From the NCBI GenBank assembly GCA_946414625.1, contig CAMKPI010000061.1:1-8848 (forward strand): a stretch of DNA of 8,848 nt, written 5' to 3'. This document shows, in pieces, positions 1 to 6,370 of this stretch. A program made the position numbers and the translations under genes. Source of the DNA: an uncultured Spirochaetaceae bacterium. GTDB taxonomy: Bacteria; Spirochaetota; Spirochaetia; Sphaerochaetales; Sphaerochaetaceae. How positions within the stretch are numbered: position 1 is the stretch's first letter; each line of letters opens with the position of its first letter. The notes below the pieces were generated by a model that saw only the letters and a program-made list of their open reading frames with translations, was not told the origin of the DNA and made no database searches.

Positions 1-8
1 GGTCGAAT

Positions 9-683
9 ATGAATACCAAAAGATGGCATTCTGACGGACGAGAAGCAGTTCTGTACTTGGCAGAGAGCCCAAATAGACCTCTTATCGTTTTGAATGCCTA
101 TGCCGATATCGGGCAATCCGTGGTGGATGCGCTTTCAGGGCTTTCCGCTCCTGAACATAATTTGCTTGTTGTCTGTAATTTAAGGTGGCACCATGACATG
201 GCCCCGTGGGGATCTCCTCCGTTGTTCAAAAACGACGTGTTCTGCACCGGGGGTGCGGACGAGTACCTCGCTCTGCTAGCCGACGAGATTATTCCCAGGG
301 CAAGGACTCTTGTAATGGGAAGCCCCGTGTTTTTGGGAATCGCGGGATATTCCCTTGCCGGGCTCTTTGCGATCTATTCCATTTATCGGACAGATATCTT
401 TGATCGAGTGGCAAGCATTTCGGGTTCTCTTTGGTTTCCCGGCTTTATGGAGTATTTCATGGGGCACGAGATGAAACGAAAGCCTGATAAGCTGTATCTC
501 TCTATTGGGGACAAAGAAGCTGAAACACGCAACAAGACGCTTATGGCTGTGCGGAAAAACACGGAGGCTTTTGCCACGCACTGCAGGGAGGTCGGAATAG
601 ATGCTTCACATGAACTGAATCCTGGCAATCATTTTCAGGATGAGGTGCTTCGCAGTGCCAAAGGGATTCGGGCGATATTGTAG
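9..683 (+). CDS. Alpha/beta-hydrolase, putative esterase
   Basis: This 224-residue protein has the layout of the D-type esterase branch of the alpha/beta-hydrolase superfamily, which cleaves ester bonds through a Ser-His-Asp triad. The nucleophile elbow GYSLAG is at residues 113-118 (Ser115). The acid is probably Asp168 in SIGDKE, and the base His208 in NPGNHF near the C terminus. The SGSLWFPGF stretch (138-146) after the elbow also fits this family. No signal peptide is visible, so it should be cytoplasmic. Only 8 bases precede the ATG, they contain no Shine-Dalgarno and no stop in this frame, so the true start could lie upstream of the window. The gene converges on uvrC and is followed by a terminator-like hairpin. 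The substrate cannot be read from the sequence; relatives act on acylated sugars, siderophore esters or S-formylglutathione. The fold is secure, the function is not. Confidence 0.85.
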   Translation: MNTKRWHSDGREAVLYLAESPNRPLIVLNAYADIGQSVVDALSGLSAPEHNLLVVCNLRWHHDMAPWGSPPLFKNDVFCTGGADEYLALLADEIIPRARTLVMGSPVFLGIAGYSLAGLFAIYSIYRTDIFDRVASISGSLWFPGFMEYFMGHEMKRKPDKLYLSIGDKEAETRNKTLMAVRKNTEAFATHCREVGIDASHELNPGNHFQDEVLRSAKGIRAIL

Positions 684-711
684 GAATAGGGGAGCGGGTA
701 TCCGGAAAAGA

Positions 712-765
712 CGGCATTTGACGCTATGGAAACAATGAGAGCAGGGCGCAAATGTCGGTTTTTTT
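712..765 (+). terminator. Probable rho-independent terminator of the esterase gene
   Basis: The arms at 712-724 and 746-757 are complementary (CGGCATTTG and CGC against GCG and CAAATGTCG, with one bulged A and one G-T pair). A run of seven Ts follows at 759-765. The hairpin lies about 30 bp after the esterase stop and just before the convergent uvrC stop, which is where a terminator is expected. The loop of about 21 nt is longer than usual, which lowers confidence. The T-run serves only plus-strand transcription. Confidence 0.5.
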
Positions 766-782
766 CTCTTTACAGGGCGGTT

Positions 783-2669
783 TTATTTCATCCTGAAGCG
801 TTCAAGAAGGTTTTCAGCGGTTTTCTTGCTGATTCCGGCTCTCTCAGATATCTCCTCTGCAGAGCAGGAGAGAGCATCGTCGAGCGTTGTGAATGCTGTC
901 ATGATTTTTTCGCTTGTCACACGACCTATGCCCTTGATGCCTTCCAGGAGGTGGAACGACGCCTCGCGGCTTCGCATTGCCTGGTTCGCGCTTGTCGCAA
1001 ATCGATGGCATTCGTCGCGCACTGCGATGAGGACCCTCAGCCCTGCGTTGGACCTGTCAAGCGAGAGGTCCGGGCGGTCGTCGTCGAAAACGATTATCTC
1101 ATGTTTTTCCGCGAGCCCCACGATTGGTACTTCCGCCATGCCTATGCTGTCCAGAACATCCCTCGCGACATTGACCTGTCCTTTGCCTCCGTCTATCAAC
1201 ACCAGATCAGGCTTTCGTAGCCCTTCGGTGAGAACGCGGGTGTAACGCCGGTATACCGCCTCCCGCATTGAAGCGTAGTCGTCAATCATTCCTTCAACGG
1301 TGCGGATGTTGAACCGCCTGTAGCCAGCAGGATTAGGGTTTCCGTCAACGAACGATATAAGACTCGCGATTGTGTATTTTCCGGAGAGCTGGGCAATATC
1401 GAAGCCTTCTATGAGGCGGGGCGGCTCCTCCAGGTCGCATATTTCCCTCAAAACTTCCAGCGCCTCGCTGTTGTCCCGCGATTTCAGCCGTTTTTCAACA
1501 TCCCTGGAGGCGTTCTCTCTTGCCATTCGGAGAATCCTGAAATGTTTTCCGTCAGCCGGAACGGAAATTTTCACATCTGACCGGAGAGCCTCATGGAAGT
1601 ATCGTTCGATGAGGGCTGTGTCGATGTCGTGTGAGACATACATCTCGGATGGAATTTCGTCCGCCTGTTCGTAGTACTGCGTGAGAAATCCTGCCAGGGT
1701 CTCGCTCTCGCTTCCGAATGTCTGTGCGCGATAAATCGCTCTTCCCATAAGGCGGCCTTCTCGGAACTGCATGATTGCAACGGTGCAGAGGGGCGGACGC
1801 ATCTCGATTGCGGCATAGTCCCTGGAATCCGAACTTCCAGCCCTTTTGCCGGACGAGAGGTCATCTACCATCTGTTCTTTCTCCATGCTTTGCAGCACTT
1901 TGAGAATGTCTCGCTTCTTTGCAGCCCTTTCGAACTCAAGATGGTCTGCTGCTTCTTCCATTTCAGCACGAACTTCTTTTTCGAGATCTCTGTTGCCGCC
2001 GTCGAGGAGCTTTTTCACTTTCTCGACTGTTTTTCCGTACTCCTCCTTGCTGATCTTACCGCAGCAAGGCGCTGTGCACCGTCCGATGTGGAAGTAAAGG
2101 CATGGAGATGTTCTTTTTCGGAGCGGCGTGCCGCATTTACGGAGAGAGAACATCCTGTCGATGAGATCCAGATACTGCTCCAGACGATTTACTTCGGGGT
2201 AGGGCCCGTAATACAGGGAGCCGTCCCTAATGATCCGTCGGGTTCTGTATACTTTGGGAAAATCCTCACGTGTTATTTTGATAACAGGGTAGCTCTTGCC
2301 GTCCTTTAGAAGGATGTTGTAGTGGGGATTGTATTTTTTTATCAGGTTGTTCTCAAGTACGAGAGCTTCGTAGTCGTTGCCTGTGATTATGTAGTCGATG
2401 TCCCGGATTTTCTCAACCAGAGCGGCTGTCTTTCGATCCCTGTCCGGAAGGAAATACTGCAGAACGCGGCGGCGAAGGCTTTTTGCTTTGCCAACGTATA
2501 TAACTGTGCCGGTCTCGTCCTTGTGCATGTATACACCGCTGTTCAATGGAAGTGAAGCGGCTTTTTCCCGGGCTTTTTCAAAGGCGGTTTTTCGCTCTTC
2601 GGCTTCGGCCTCTGTTCCTGTTTTATCCACCCGGTAAGAAATCCCCGGTTCAAATGCGTTTGGGTCCAT
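783..2669 (-). CDS. uvrC: Excinuclease ABC subunit C (UvrC)
   Basis: UvrC is the nuclease of nucleotide-excision repair; recruited by UvrB at a lesion, it cuts the damaged strand on both sides. All domains are present in the 628 residues. The GIY-YIG nuclease that makes the 3' cut is at about 42-122 (SGVYMHKDE, then IYVGKAKSLRRRV). A four-cysteine iron-sulphur motif lies at 179-201 (Cys179, Cys190, Cys198, Cys201, around PCLYFHIGRC). The UvrB-binding UVR motif is at about 234-260. The RNase H-like nuclease for the 5' cut has Asp423 (GFDIAQ), Asp464, Asp493 (LVLIDGGKGQ) and His555 (RDECHRFA). A C-terminal helix-hairpin-helix pair ends the protein (about 574-625). About 35 charged residues precede the usual family start. 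No strong ribosome site precedes the ATG and no better internal start was found, so the exact start is uncertain. It stands alone, 477 bp downstream of the kinase gene. Confidence 0.97.
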   Translation of the reverse strand: MDPNAFEPGISYRVDKTGTEAEAEERKTAFEKAREKAASLPLNSGVYMHKDETGTVIYVGKAKSLRRRVLQYFLPDRDRKTAALVEKIRDIDYIITGNDYEALVLENNLIKKYNPHYNILLKDGKSYPVIKITREDFPKVYRTRRIIRDGSLYYGPYPEVNRLEQYLDLIDRMFSLRKCGTPLRKRTSPCLYFHIGRCTAPCCGKISKEEYGKTVEKVKKLLDGGNRDLEKEVRAEMEEAADHLEFERAAKKRDILKVLQSMEKEQMVDDLSSGKRAGSSDSRDYAAIEMRPPLCTVAIMQFREGRLMGRAIYRAQTFGSESETLAGFLTQYYEQADEIPSEMYVSHDIDTALIERYFHEALRSDVKISVPADGKHFRILRMARENASRDVEKRLKSRDNSEALEVLREICDLEEPPRLIEGFDIAQLSGKYTIASLISFVDGNPNPAGYRRFNIRTVEGMIDDYASMREAVYRRYTRVLTEGLRKPDLVLIDGGKGQVNVARDVLDSIGMAEVPIVGLAEKHEIIVFDDDRPDLSLDRSNAGLRVLIAVRDECHRFATSANQAMRSREASFHLLEGIKGIGRVTSEKIMTAFTTLDDALSCSAEEISERAGISKKTAENLLERFRMK

Positions 2670-3146
2670 TCGGTTTTCTGCTCATTGATTTTGAATGTCA
2701 GGCTGCGGGTTTCGTGCGCCTCGCCGCAGCTGTGAGGCTCTGGCAGTTGTGAAATTTTTGTATGGCTCTTGTCTGGAGCGTCGGAAAGTTCTGTTCCTGA
2801 TCCTATCGTTGCGCATACTATGACGCATCTGCGACATAACAGAAAATCCAGTTTTACATTGCCTACGCGAAACGCCGCAGGAAGTGTGACACAGAGTCTC
2901 TCCGTGGCGGAGCTTAACGTAGATAAAACTTTCGACGGCTTACGATGAAAATCCGTTCTGCGGCTGAGCCTGCAACATACGAATGACAAACACGGGCGCA
3001 GCAAACATGGCGGGTGAAATCAGAGCGTGATTCTTCAGTCCTCTTCTTTCTCGCTACGCCGCCGCGCCTTTGTTGCATTCCTCTAGTACTTGTGACAACG
3101 CGGCAATACGGCAAGCTCTTTGAACGACTCTCGATTCGGTTCCGAC
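2670..3146. other. Gene-free spacer between kinase and uvrC genes
   Basis: These 477 bp hold no gene I can support. A minus-strand open frame runs through much of it (3004 to 2543) but continues into uvrC in another frame and has no recognisable domain. The spacer holds several inverted repeats: GCTGCGG at 2702-2708 with CCGCAGC at 2724-2730 in the presumed uvrC leader, CTCCG at 2900-2904 with CGGAG at 2908-2912, and a larger pair at 2851-2929. I found neither a convincing sigma-70 promoter for uvrC nor a T-run terminator after the kinase gene. Confidence 0.5.
2851..2929. repeat. Imperfect long inverted repeat in the uvrC upstream spacer
   Basis: The outer arms are GTTTTA (2851-2856) with TAAAAC (2924-2929) and CTACG (2863-2867) with CGTAG (2918-2922). 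Inside them a CGCC/GGCG pair and the CTCCG-TGG-CGGAG hairpin could add stems. The result could be a folded leader RNA or a palindromic dispersed element. The pairing is interrupted and I could not compute its stability, so this is tentative. Confidence 0.3.
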
Positions 3147-4211
3147 CTATCTTTTGATGTCGTAGTTCATATTCATCAGGTTCTCGATCGTTTTCACATC
3201 GTCAGTGATGTTCGCGTCCCCGTGAATCGTATGCTTTATCGCGCTTGATGCAACTGCGAAGTTCAGCATATCAGCCGGTGAATACTCAGTCATCATCGCG
3301 TAGATGAGCCCGCTTGCGAACGCATCTCCACCGCCGACACGATCCAGAATATTGAACGTGAAAAGCTTGGACTCGTAGTCGCGCCCTCCGTACCACATGT
3401 AAGCTTTCAGACTGTTTTCCGAACCGCTGTTGGCGTATCTGATGTGACGCGCTATACATTTGATGTTCGGGAACTTCTCGATGAAGTGCCTGAATTCCTC
3501 AGCCTGCTCATAGAGAGAGGGCTTTTGCGGAGTATCGTCCTTCCAGTCGCCCTTGGAGTGATCCGACTCGTCTTTCCATAGATGGTATGGCTCCGTGCCA
3601 AAAAGCACGTCCACATACGGCAGGCACAGGGTGCAGAAATCCCTGGCTTCATCCCATGTCCACATTTTGCTGCGGAAGTTTCCGTCGAAAGACACTGTAA
3701 GCCCCAGCTCCTTTGCCGTTTTCAGAGCGTTGAGTACGAGGGATTTGCAGCTGTCGGAGATTGCCGGGGTGATTCCGGACATGTGCAGCCAGCTGAAGTT
3801 CTCCAAAAGCGATTTCAGGTCGACTTTCGAGAAATCGTACTCCGCCATCGCGCTATGTTTTCTGTCGTAGATCACCTTGCTGGCCCTGATGCCGTAGCCG
3901 GTTTCGAGGTAGTATGTGCCGAGGCGATGGGTGGGCGTCTCTTCTTTGGTGCTGAAGATCACGGGAGAGCAATGCACGTCGTTGCTGCGCATCCAGCGAA
4001 CTGCGCTCTTGCCCAGTGAGTTGTCCGGCACCACGCCGAAGAAGGTGCTGTCTATTTTAAGGTTGGCAAGAGCCATGGCAATGTTCGCCTCCGCTCCGCC
4101 GTAGGAAGCTTCGAAAGTGTTTGCCATTCGTATCTTCTCGTAGTTCGGCGGAGTGAGGCGGAGCATTATCTCTCCGATTGTGATAAACTTGTGCTTGTTA
4201 GTGTATGCCAT
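3147..4211 (-). CDS. kdgK: PfkB-family sugar kinase, probable 2-keto-3-deoxygluconate kinase
   Basis: The 354-residue protein belongs to the PfkB/ribokinase family. The N-terminal signature TIGEIMLRLTPPNYEKI (residues 11-27) is typical of 2-dehydro-3-deoxygluconokinases, which phosphorylate KDG with ATP so that an aldolase can split it in uronate or pectin breakdown. The sugar-binding loop GGAEANIA is at 38-45 and SGITPAIS at 145-152. The anion-hole and catalytic motif is DRVGGGDAF at 290-298, with Asp296 as catalytic base; the family usually has GAGD here. KHTIHGDAN (326-334) also resembles the KdgK C-terminal signature. A polar insertion at about 211-232 makes it slightly longer than usual family members. 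The start is backed by GGAG at 4219-4222, 7 nt upstream of the ATG. It lies 17 nt behind hpf and is probably co-transcribed with it. The substrate is inferred from motif resemblance; another keto-sugar is possible. Confidence 0.88.
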   Translation of the reverse strand: MAYTNKHKFITIGEIMLRLTPPNYEKIRMANTFEASYGGAEANIAMALANLKIDSTFFGVVPDNSLGKSAVRWMRSNDVHCSPVIFSTKEETPTHRLGTYYLETGYGIRASKVIYDRKHSAMAEYDFSKVDLKSLLENFSWLHMSGITPAISDSCKSLVLNALKTAKELGLTVSFDGNFRSKMWTWDEARDFCTLCLPYVDVLFGTEPYHLWKDESDHSKGDWKDDTPQKPSLYEQAEEFRHFIEKFPNIKCIARHIRYANSGSENSLKAYMWYGGRDYESKLFTFNILDRVGGGDAFASGLIYAMMTEYSPADMLNFAVASSAIKHTIHGDANITDDVKTIENLMNMNYDIKR

Positions 4212-4228
4212 CGTTGAGCTCCGGAGGA

Positions 4229-4525
4229 TTATTTGTCCACAACTTTTGATTTTTCTTTCCGAGCCACGCTCTCGATCTTGTCGACCAGCATTTCTATGCC
4301 CTCGTAGAGTTCGTAGCAGTCGTAGGAAACAACCTTTTCAGTCCCCCATTTGAAGTGTAGCATAGCATCCAGATGGAAGCCCTGACCGACCGTTTCGCGT
4401 TTCATGGTTATGTCAAGGTCGTGGAGGTAGTCTTCCGCGAAAGACAGCTTTTTCAGCTTCTTGTTGAGGAACTCCATGGTCTCGTTGCTGGGTTGGTAGT
4501 GTACGCCTCTAACGTTCAGGTTCAT
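4229..4525 (-). CDS. hpf: Short HPF/RaiA-family ribosome hibernation factor
   Basis: The 98-residue protein matches the ribosome-associated HPF/RaiA (sigma-54 modulation, S30EA) family. These proteins bind the decoding centre of the 30S subunit during slow growth and silence or dimerise ribosomes. The predicted order is strand (2-8), helix (13-28), three strands (36-43, 49-59, 61-70) and a long C-terminal helix (71-91), the expected beta-alpha-beta-beta-beta-alpha fold. DCYELYEGIEMLVDKIES (69-86) corresponds to the family's conserved last helix. The length fits the short form, without the extra dimerisation domain of long HPF. The start is firm: GGGAGG at 4532-4537 lies 6 nt before the ATG. 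It has its own promoter and leads a probable two-gene unit with the downstream kinase gene. Confidence 0.88.
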   Translation of the reverse strand: MNLNVRGVHYQPSNETMEFLNKKLKKLSFAEDYLHDLDITMKRETVGQGFHLDAMLHFKWGTEKVVSYDCYELYEGIEMLVDKIESVARKEKSKVVDK

Positions 4526-4531
4526 ATATTG

Positions 4532-4537
4532 CCTCCC
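4532..4537 (-). promoter_or_regulatory. Strong Shine-Dalgarno site of hpf
   Basis: GGGAGG on the minus strand sits 6 nt before the hpf ATG. It is one of the two best ribosome sites in the window, with that of the epimerase gene, and fixes the hpf start. Confidence 0.8.
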
Positions 4538-4550
4538 TGTTTGAGTTTCA

Positions 4551-4570
4551 GTCCGAGCGAAGTCTCGGAC
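4551..4570 (-). promoter_or_regulatory. Hairpin at the predicted 5' end of the hpf mRNA
   Basis: GTCCGAG and CTCGGAC form a perfect 7-bp stem around a 6-nt loop, and one more A-T pair extends it to 4550-4571. Given the -10 box at 4580-4585, transcription should start near 4573, putting this stem at the first nucleotides of the transcript and about 24 bp before the start codon. No T-run follows it in the direction of hpf transcription, so it is not an intrinsic terminator. It could protect the mRNA 5' end or bind a regulator. Confidence 0.55.
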
Positions 4571-4579
4571 TCTGAAAAA

Positions 4580-4608
4580 ATTCTAAAATGGCGCATGGTA
4601 AAAGTCAA
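4580..4608 (-). promoter_or_regulatory. Sigma-70-type promoter for hpf and the kinase gene
   Basis: On the minus strand TTGACT (4603-4608) is followed, after exactly 17 bp, by TAGAAT (4580-4585). These match the -35 consensus at five of six positions and the -10 consensus at five of six. The predicted start point is near 4573, giving a leader of about 48 nt. No other promoter in the window is this good. Just upstream (beyond 4654) lies a tandem-repeat array. Confidence 0.7.
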
Positions 4609-4653
4609 ACGGTTTTCTGCGGGGGATGAGGAATTCTTTGTTCCGCTTCTTTT

Positions 4654-4833
4654 GTATCACGTTGCCGCGTCATGCGTCGCACTTGCTGTTATCACGCTGC
4701 CGCGTTGTGCTGCGCTCTCGCTTATCTCGCTGTTATCACGCTGCCGCGTTATGCGTCGCTCTTGCTGTTGTCACGCTGCCACGTTGTGCTGCGCTCTCGC
4801 TTATCTCGCTGTTATCATGCTGCACGGGATGCC
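4654..4833. repeat. Higher-order tandem repeat, two 80/79-bp copies plus a fragment
   Basis: Four related blocks start with TATCACG or a close variant. R1 (4654-4689, about 36 bp) and R3 (4734-4768, 35 bp) share the form CGTCATGCGTCGCACTTGCT with few changes. R2 (4690-4733) and R4 (4769-4812, both 44 bp) share GTTGTGCTGCGCTCTCGC and TTATCTCGCTGT. The pattern is therefore an 80-bp unit (R1+R2) followed by a nearly identical 79-bp unit (R3+R4), then a decaying fifth block from 4813 (TATCATGCTGC). Several reading frames stay open through the array, but none looks like a real protein. It lies in the spacer between radC and the hpf promoter. Confidence 0.8.
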
Positions 4834-5048
4834 GAAACCTTTCTAATTTTGGCGAAACGCGGGATATTAATTCGATATTCTCGTCAGTTCATTTGGAAGA
4901 CCTTTGCGATATGCGCCGTGAGAGGCTCCTATTCGACATATAGAGTGATTTCCCTATGACCGATTTAGGACGTTGAATCGGACGTAGGCTTCATGTTATT
5001 CGCCGGAATTACTCATTCTCGATGCTTCAGCTTCGCGTTATGGAAGAT
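4834..5048. other. Remaining gene-free spacer downstream of radC
   Basis: This stretch follows the radC stop on the minus strand. I see only a 6-bp inverted repeat (CCGATT at 4960-4965, AATCGG at 4976-4981, 10-nt loop) without a T-run, which is too weak to call a terminator. No supported gene, RNA gene or promoter was found. Confidence 0.4.
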
Positions 5049-5744
5049 CTATTCTTTGTATATCTCGATTCCTTTTTCAGCGAAGGATACGTATGTTCTT
5101 GAATTGAAAACGATATGATCCAGGATCTTTATGCCTAGTATTTCGCCGCTTTTAGCAAGGAGCCGCGTCAGCTCGATGTCGGCATCGGACGGCTCGACAA
5201 ATGAACTGGGGTGGTTATGGGCGCATATCAGCGAGGTGGCGCGTTCTTTGATTGCAAGAGAAAAAACCTCTCTTGGGTGGACAAGAGTCTTGTTTACGAG
5301 CCCCACCGTGACAACGTTCACGCTCATTATCTCCAGCGCGCCGTTCAGCAGTATCGTGATAAAATGCTCCTGCTGGCGGTCTCCGTAGTGGCGGATGAGG
5401 TTGTAGATGTCAACCGGCTGTGACATGCGCCGCGCTGTGGATCCGGAAAGGCGTCTTCCGAGCTCAAGGCAGGAGGCTACGACGGAGGCTTTCGCGTTTC
5501 CAAGCCCTTTGATTGTCATCAGTTCGTTGAAAGATGCACCCTCGTGTCTCGAGATGAAATCAAGCACTTCCCTCGACAGAGAGGCGACATCCTTTTCCTT
5601 GTTTCCGCTACCCAGTATGCAGCACATCAGCTCCGAATCCGAAAGGGCAGAGACACCTGTTGACTGGATCTTTTCACGCGGTCTTTCGCCCTCTGGTATT
5701 TCGCGGATTGTCTTGAAGCCTTGTGCGTCCATGGTGTAGTTCAT
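5049..5744 (-). CDS. radC: RadC-family JAB1/MPN-domain protein
   Basis: The 231 residues match the chromosomal RadC family (DUF2466). The N-terminal part carries LSDSELMCCILGSG (34-47) and a helix-hairpin-helix IKGLGNAKAS (78-87). The C-terminal JAB/MPN domain has the metal-site signature: Glu126 (QEHF), His176 and His178 in AHNHPSS, and Asp189 eleven residues after His178. GLVNKTLVHPREVF (148-161) is also characteristic. The length is typical. The family was once linked to DNA repair, but that role has been withdrawn in E. coli and the true activity is unclear. ATG 5744 is preferred to the in-frame ATG four codons later, yet neither has a Shine-Dalgarno; a GATAAT box at 5751-5756 lies so close that the transcript could be leaderless. 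The gene stands alone between two repeat-bearing spacers. Confidence 0.93.
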   Translation of the reverse strand: MNYTMDAQGFKTIREIPEGERPREKIQSTGVSALSDSELMCCILGSGNKEKDVASLSREVLDFISRHEGASFNELMTIKGLGNAKASVVASCLELGRRLSGSTARRMSQPVDIYNLIRHYGDRQQEHFITILLNGALEIMSVNVVTVGLVNKTLVHPREVFSLAIKERATSLICAHNHPSSFVEPSDADIELTRLLAKSGEILGIKILDHIVFNSRTYVSFAEKGIEIYKE

Positions 5745-5746
5745 GC

Positions 5747-5830
5747 GTATATTATCCAGGTAAAATTATTCGATTTGTTTTATTTGAATTATTTTCTTGT
5801 TATATAAATAATTGTGGATTATTGCGATAT
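5747..5830 (-). promoter_or_regulatory. AT-rich radC leader and presumed promoter region
   Basis: This is the most AT-rich stretch in the window and lies directly upstream of radC. Possible -10 boxes on the minus strand are TATAAC (5799-5804) and GATAAT (5751-5756). The matching -35 positions are poor (TCGCAA at 5822-5827 for the first). A promoter here is likely from position and composition, but the exact site cannot be fixed. Confidence 0.35.
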
Positions 5831-5961
5831 GCGGGTGTGTTGCAGATGCGTTGCAGAAAAGAGAATTTGCGTGGATTTAGGAAACGGATTGAAACATAAC
5901 AGTCTCTCGGACAATCGAGCCTGGTTCTGAAGAGGCTTCGGTGACGCTCGGCAGCAGGAAG

Positions 5962-6358
5962 CCGGATGATGTCGCGAAGAGCGGCGGGTTTGGCAGTAGA
6001 GAAAGATAGGTGACCGTTAGGGTGGTGACATATCTCCGGATGATGTCGCGAAGGGCGGCGGCTTCAGGAAGTGCCGACAGGGCGGCGGTCGCTGATTGCG
6101 CGAAGAGCGGCGACATTAGGAAGTGCCTACAGGGGTGTGATCTTTGGCAGTGGCGATAAGTCGGCGGTCGCCGGCAGGAATAAATGGACGGGCGCTGGCA
6201 GCGACGATGGGTCGGTGGACGCTAGCGGAATCGACAGGGCGGCGTTCTTTGCCAGTGGCTATAGATGGGCGACCACTCGCGGTATAGACATATCACCAGC
6301 CGCCGATGGCGCCGATAGCGAGGACCGCTAGCAGTATCAAAATATCACCAGCCGCCGA
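5962..6358. repeat. Degenerate tandem array of about 52-bp units
   Basis: Similar sequence returns about every 52 bp. TGATGTCGCGAAGGGCGGCG at 6041 returns at 6093 (TGATTGCGCGAAGAGCGGCG), with AGGAAGTGCC-ACAGGG following in both. TGGCAG-type unit starts occur at 5991, 6145, 6196 and 6250, and TGGCGCCGATAGCG at 6307. ATATCACCAGCCGCCGA occurs identically at 6290-6306 and 6342-6358, exactly 52 bp apart. A 26-bp near-identical pair (one mismatch) begins at 5962 and 6036. About seven to eight diverged units make up the array. Because 52 is not a multiple of three, a repeating protein is unlikely. The array ends 12 bp from the stop codon of the epimerase gene. Confidence 0.75.
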
Positions 6359-6370
6359 GAGGGACTTGGA

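Noticed and set aside
726..1245. Two overlapping plus-strand open frames of 164 and 139 codons
   Set aside because: They lie opposite uvrC, whose domains are fully recognisable, and show no domain or ribosome site of their own. They are antisense shadows.
2543..3004. Minus-strand open frame of 153 residues upstream of and into uvrC
   Set aside because: It runs into uvrC in another frame, has no recognisable domain or ribosome site, and its low-complexity basic C terminus is just uvrC read out of frame.
3582..4019. Plus-strand open frame of 145 codons opposite the kinase gene
   Set aside because: It is antisense to a clear PfkB kinase and has no recognisable motif.
4373..4959. Plus-strand open frames through the 80-bp tandem repeat
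   Set aside because: Three frames stay open because the repeat happens to lack stops. The products are Leu/Ser/Arg/Cys repeats that overlap hpf antisense or have no ribosome site.
5049..5744. RadC as part of a mobile element or anti-restriction island
   Set aside because: The protein has the full chromosomal RadC form with the HhH part, and no integrase, plasmid or phage gene lies nearby.
5877..6331. Open frames of 79 (minus) and 86 (plus) codons in the radC-epimerase spacer
   Set aside because: They run through the 52-bp array. The period is not a multiple of three and the products show no domain, so they are probably non-coding.
5962..6358. CRISPR array
   Set aside because: Units diverge throughout instead of showing identical repeats with unique spacers, and no cas gene is present.
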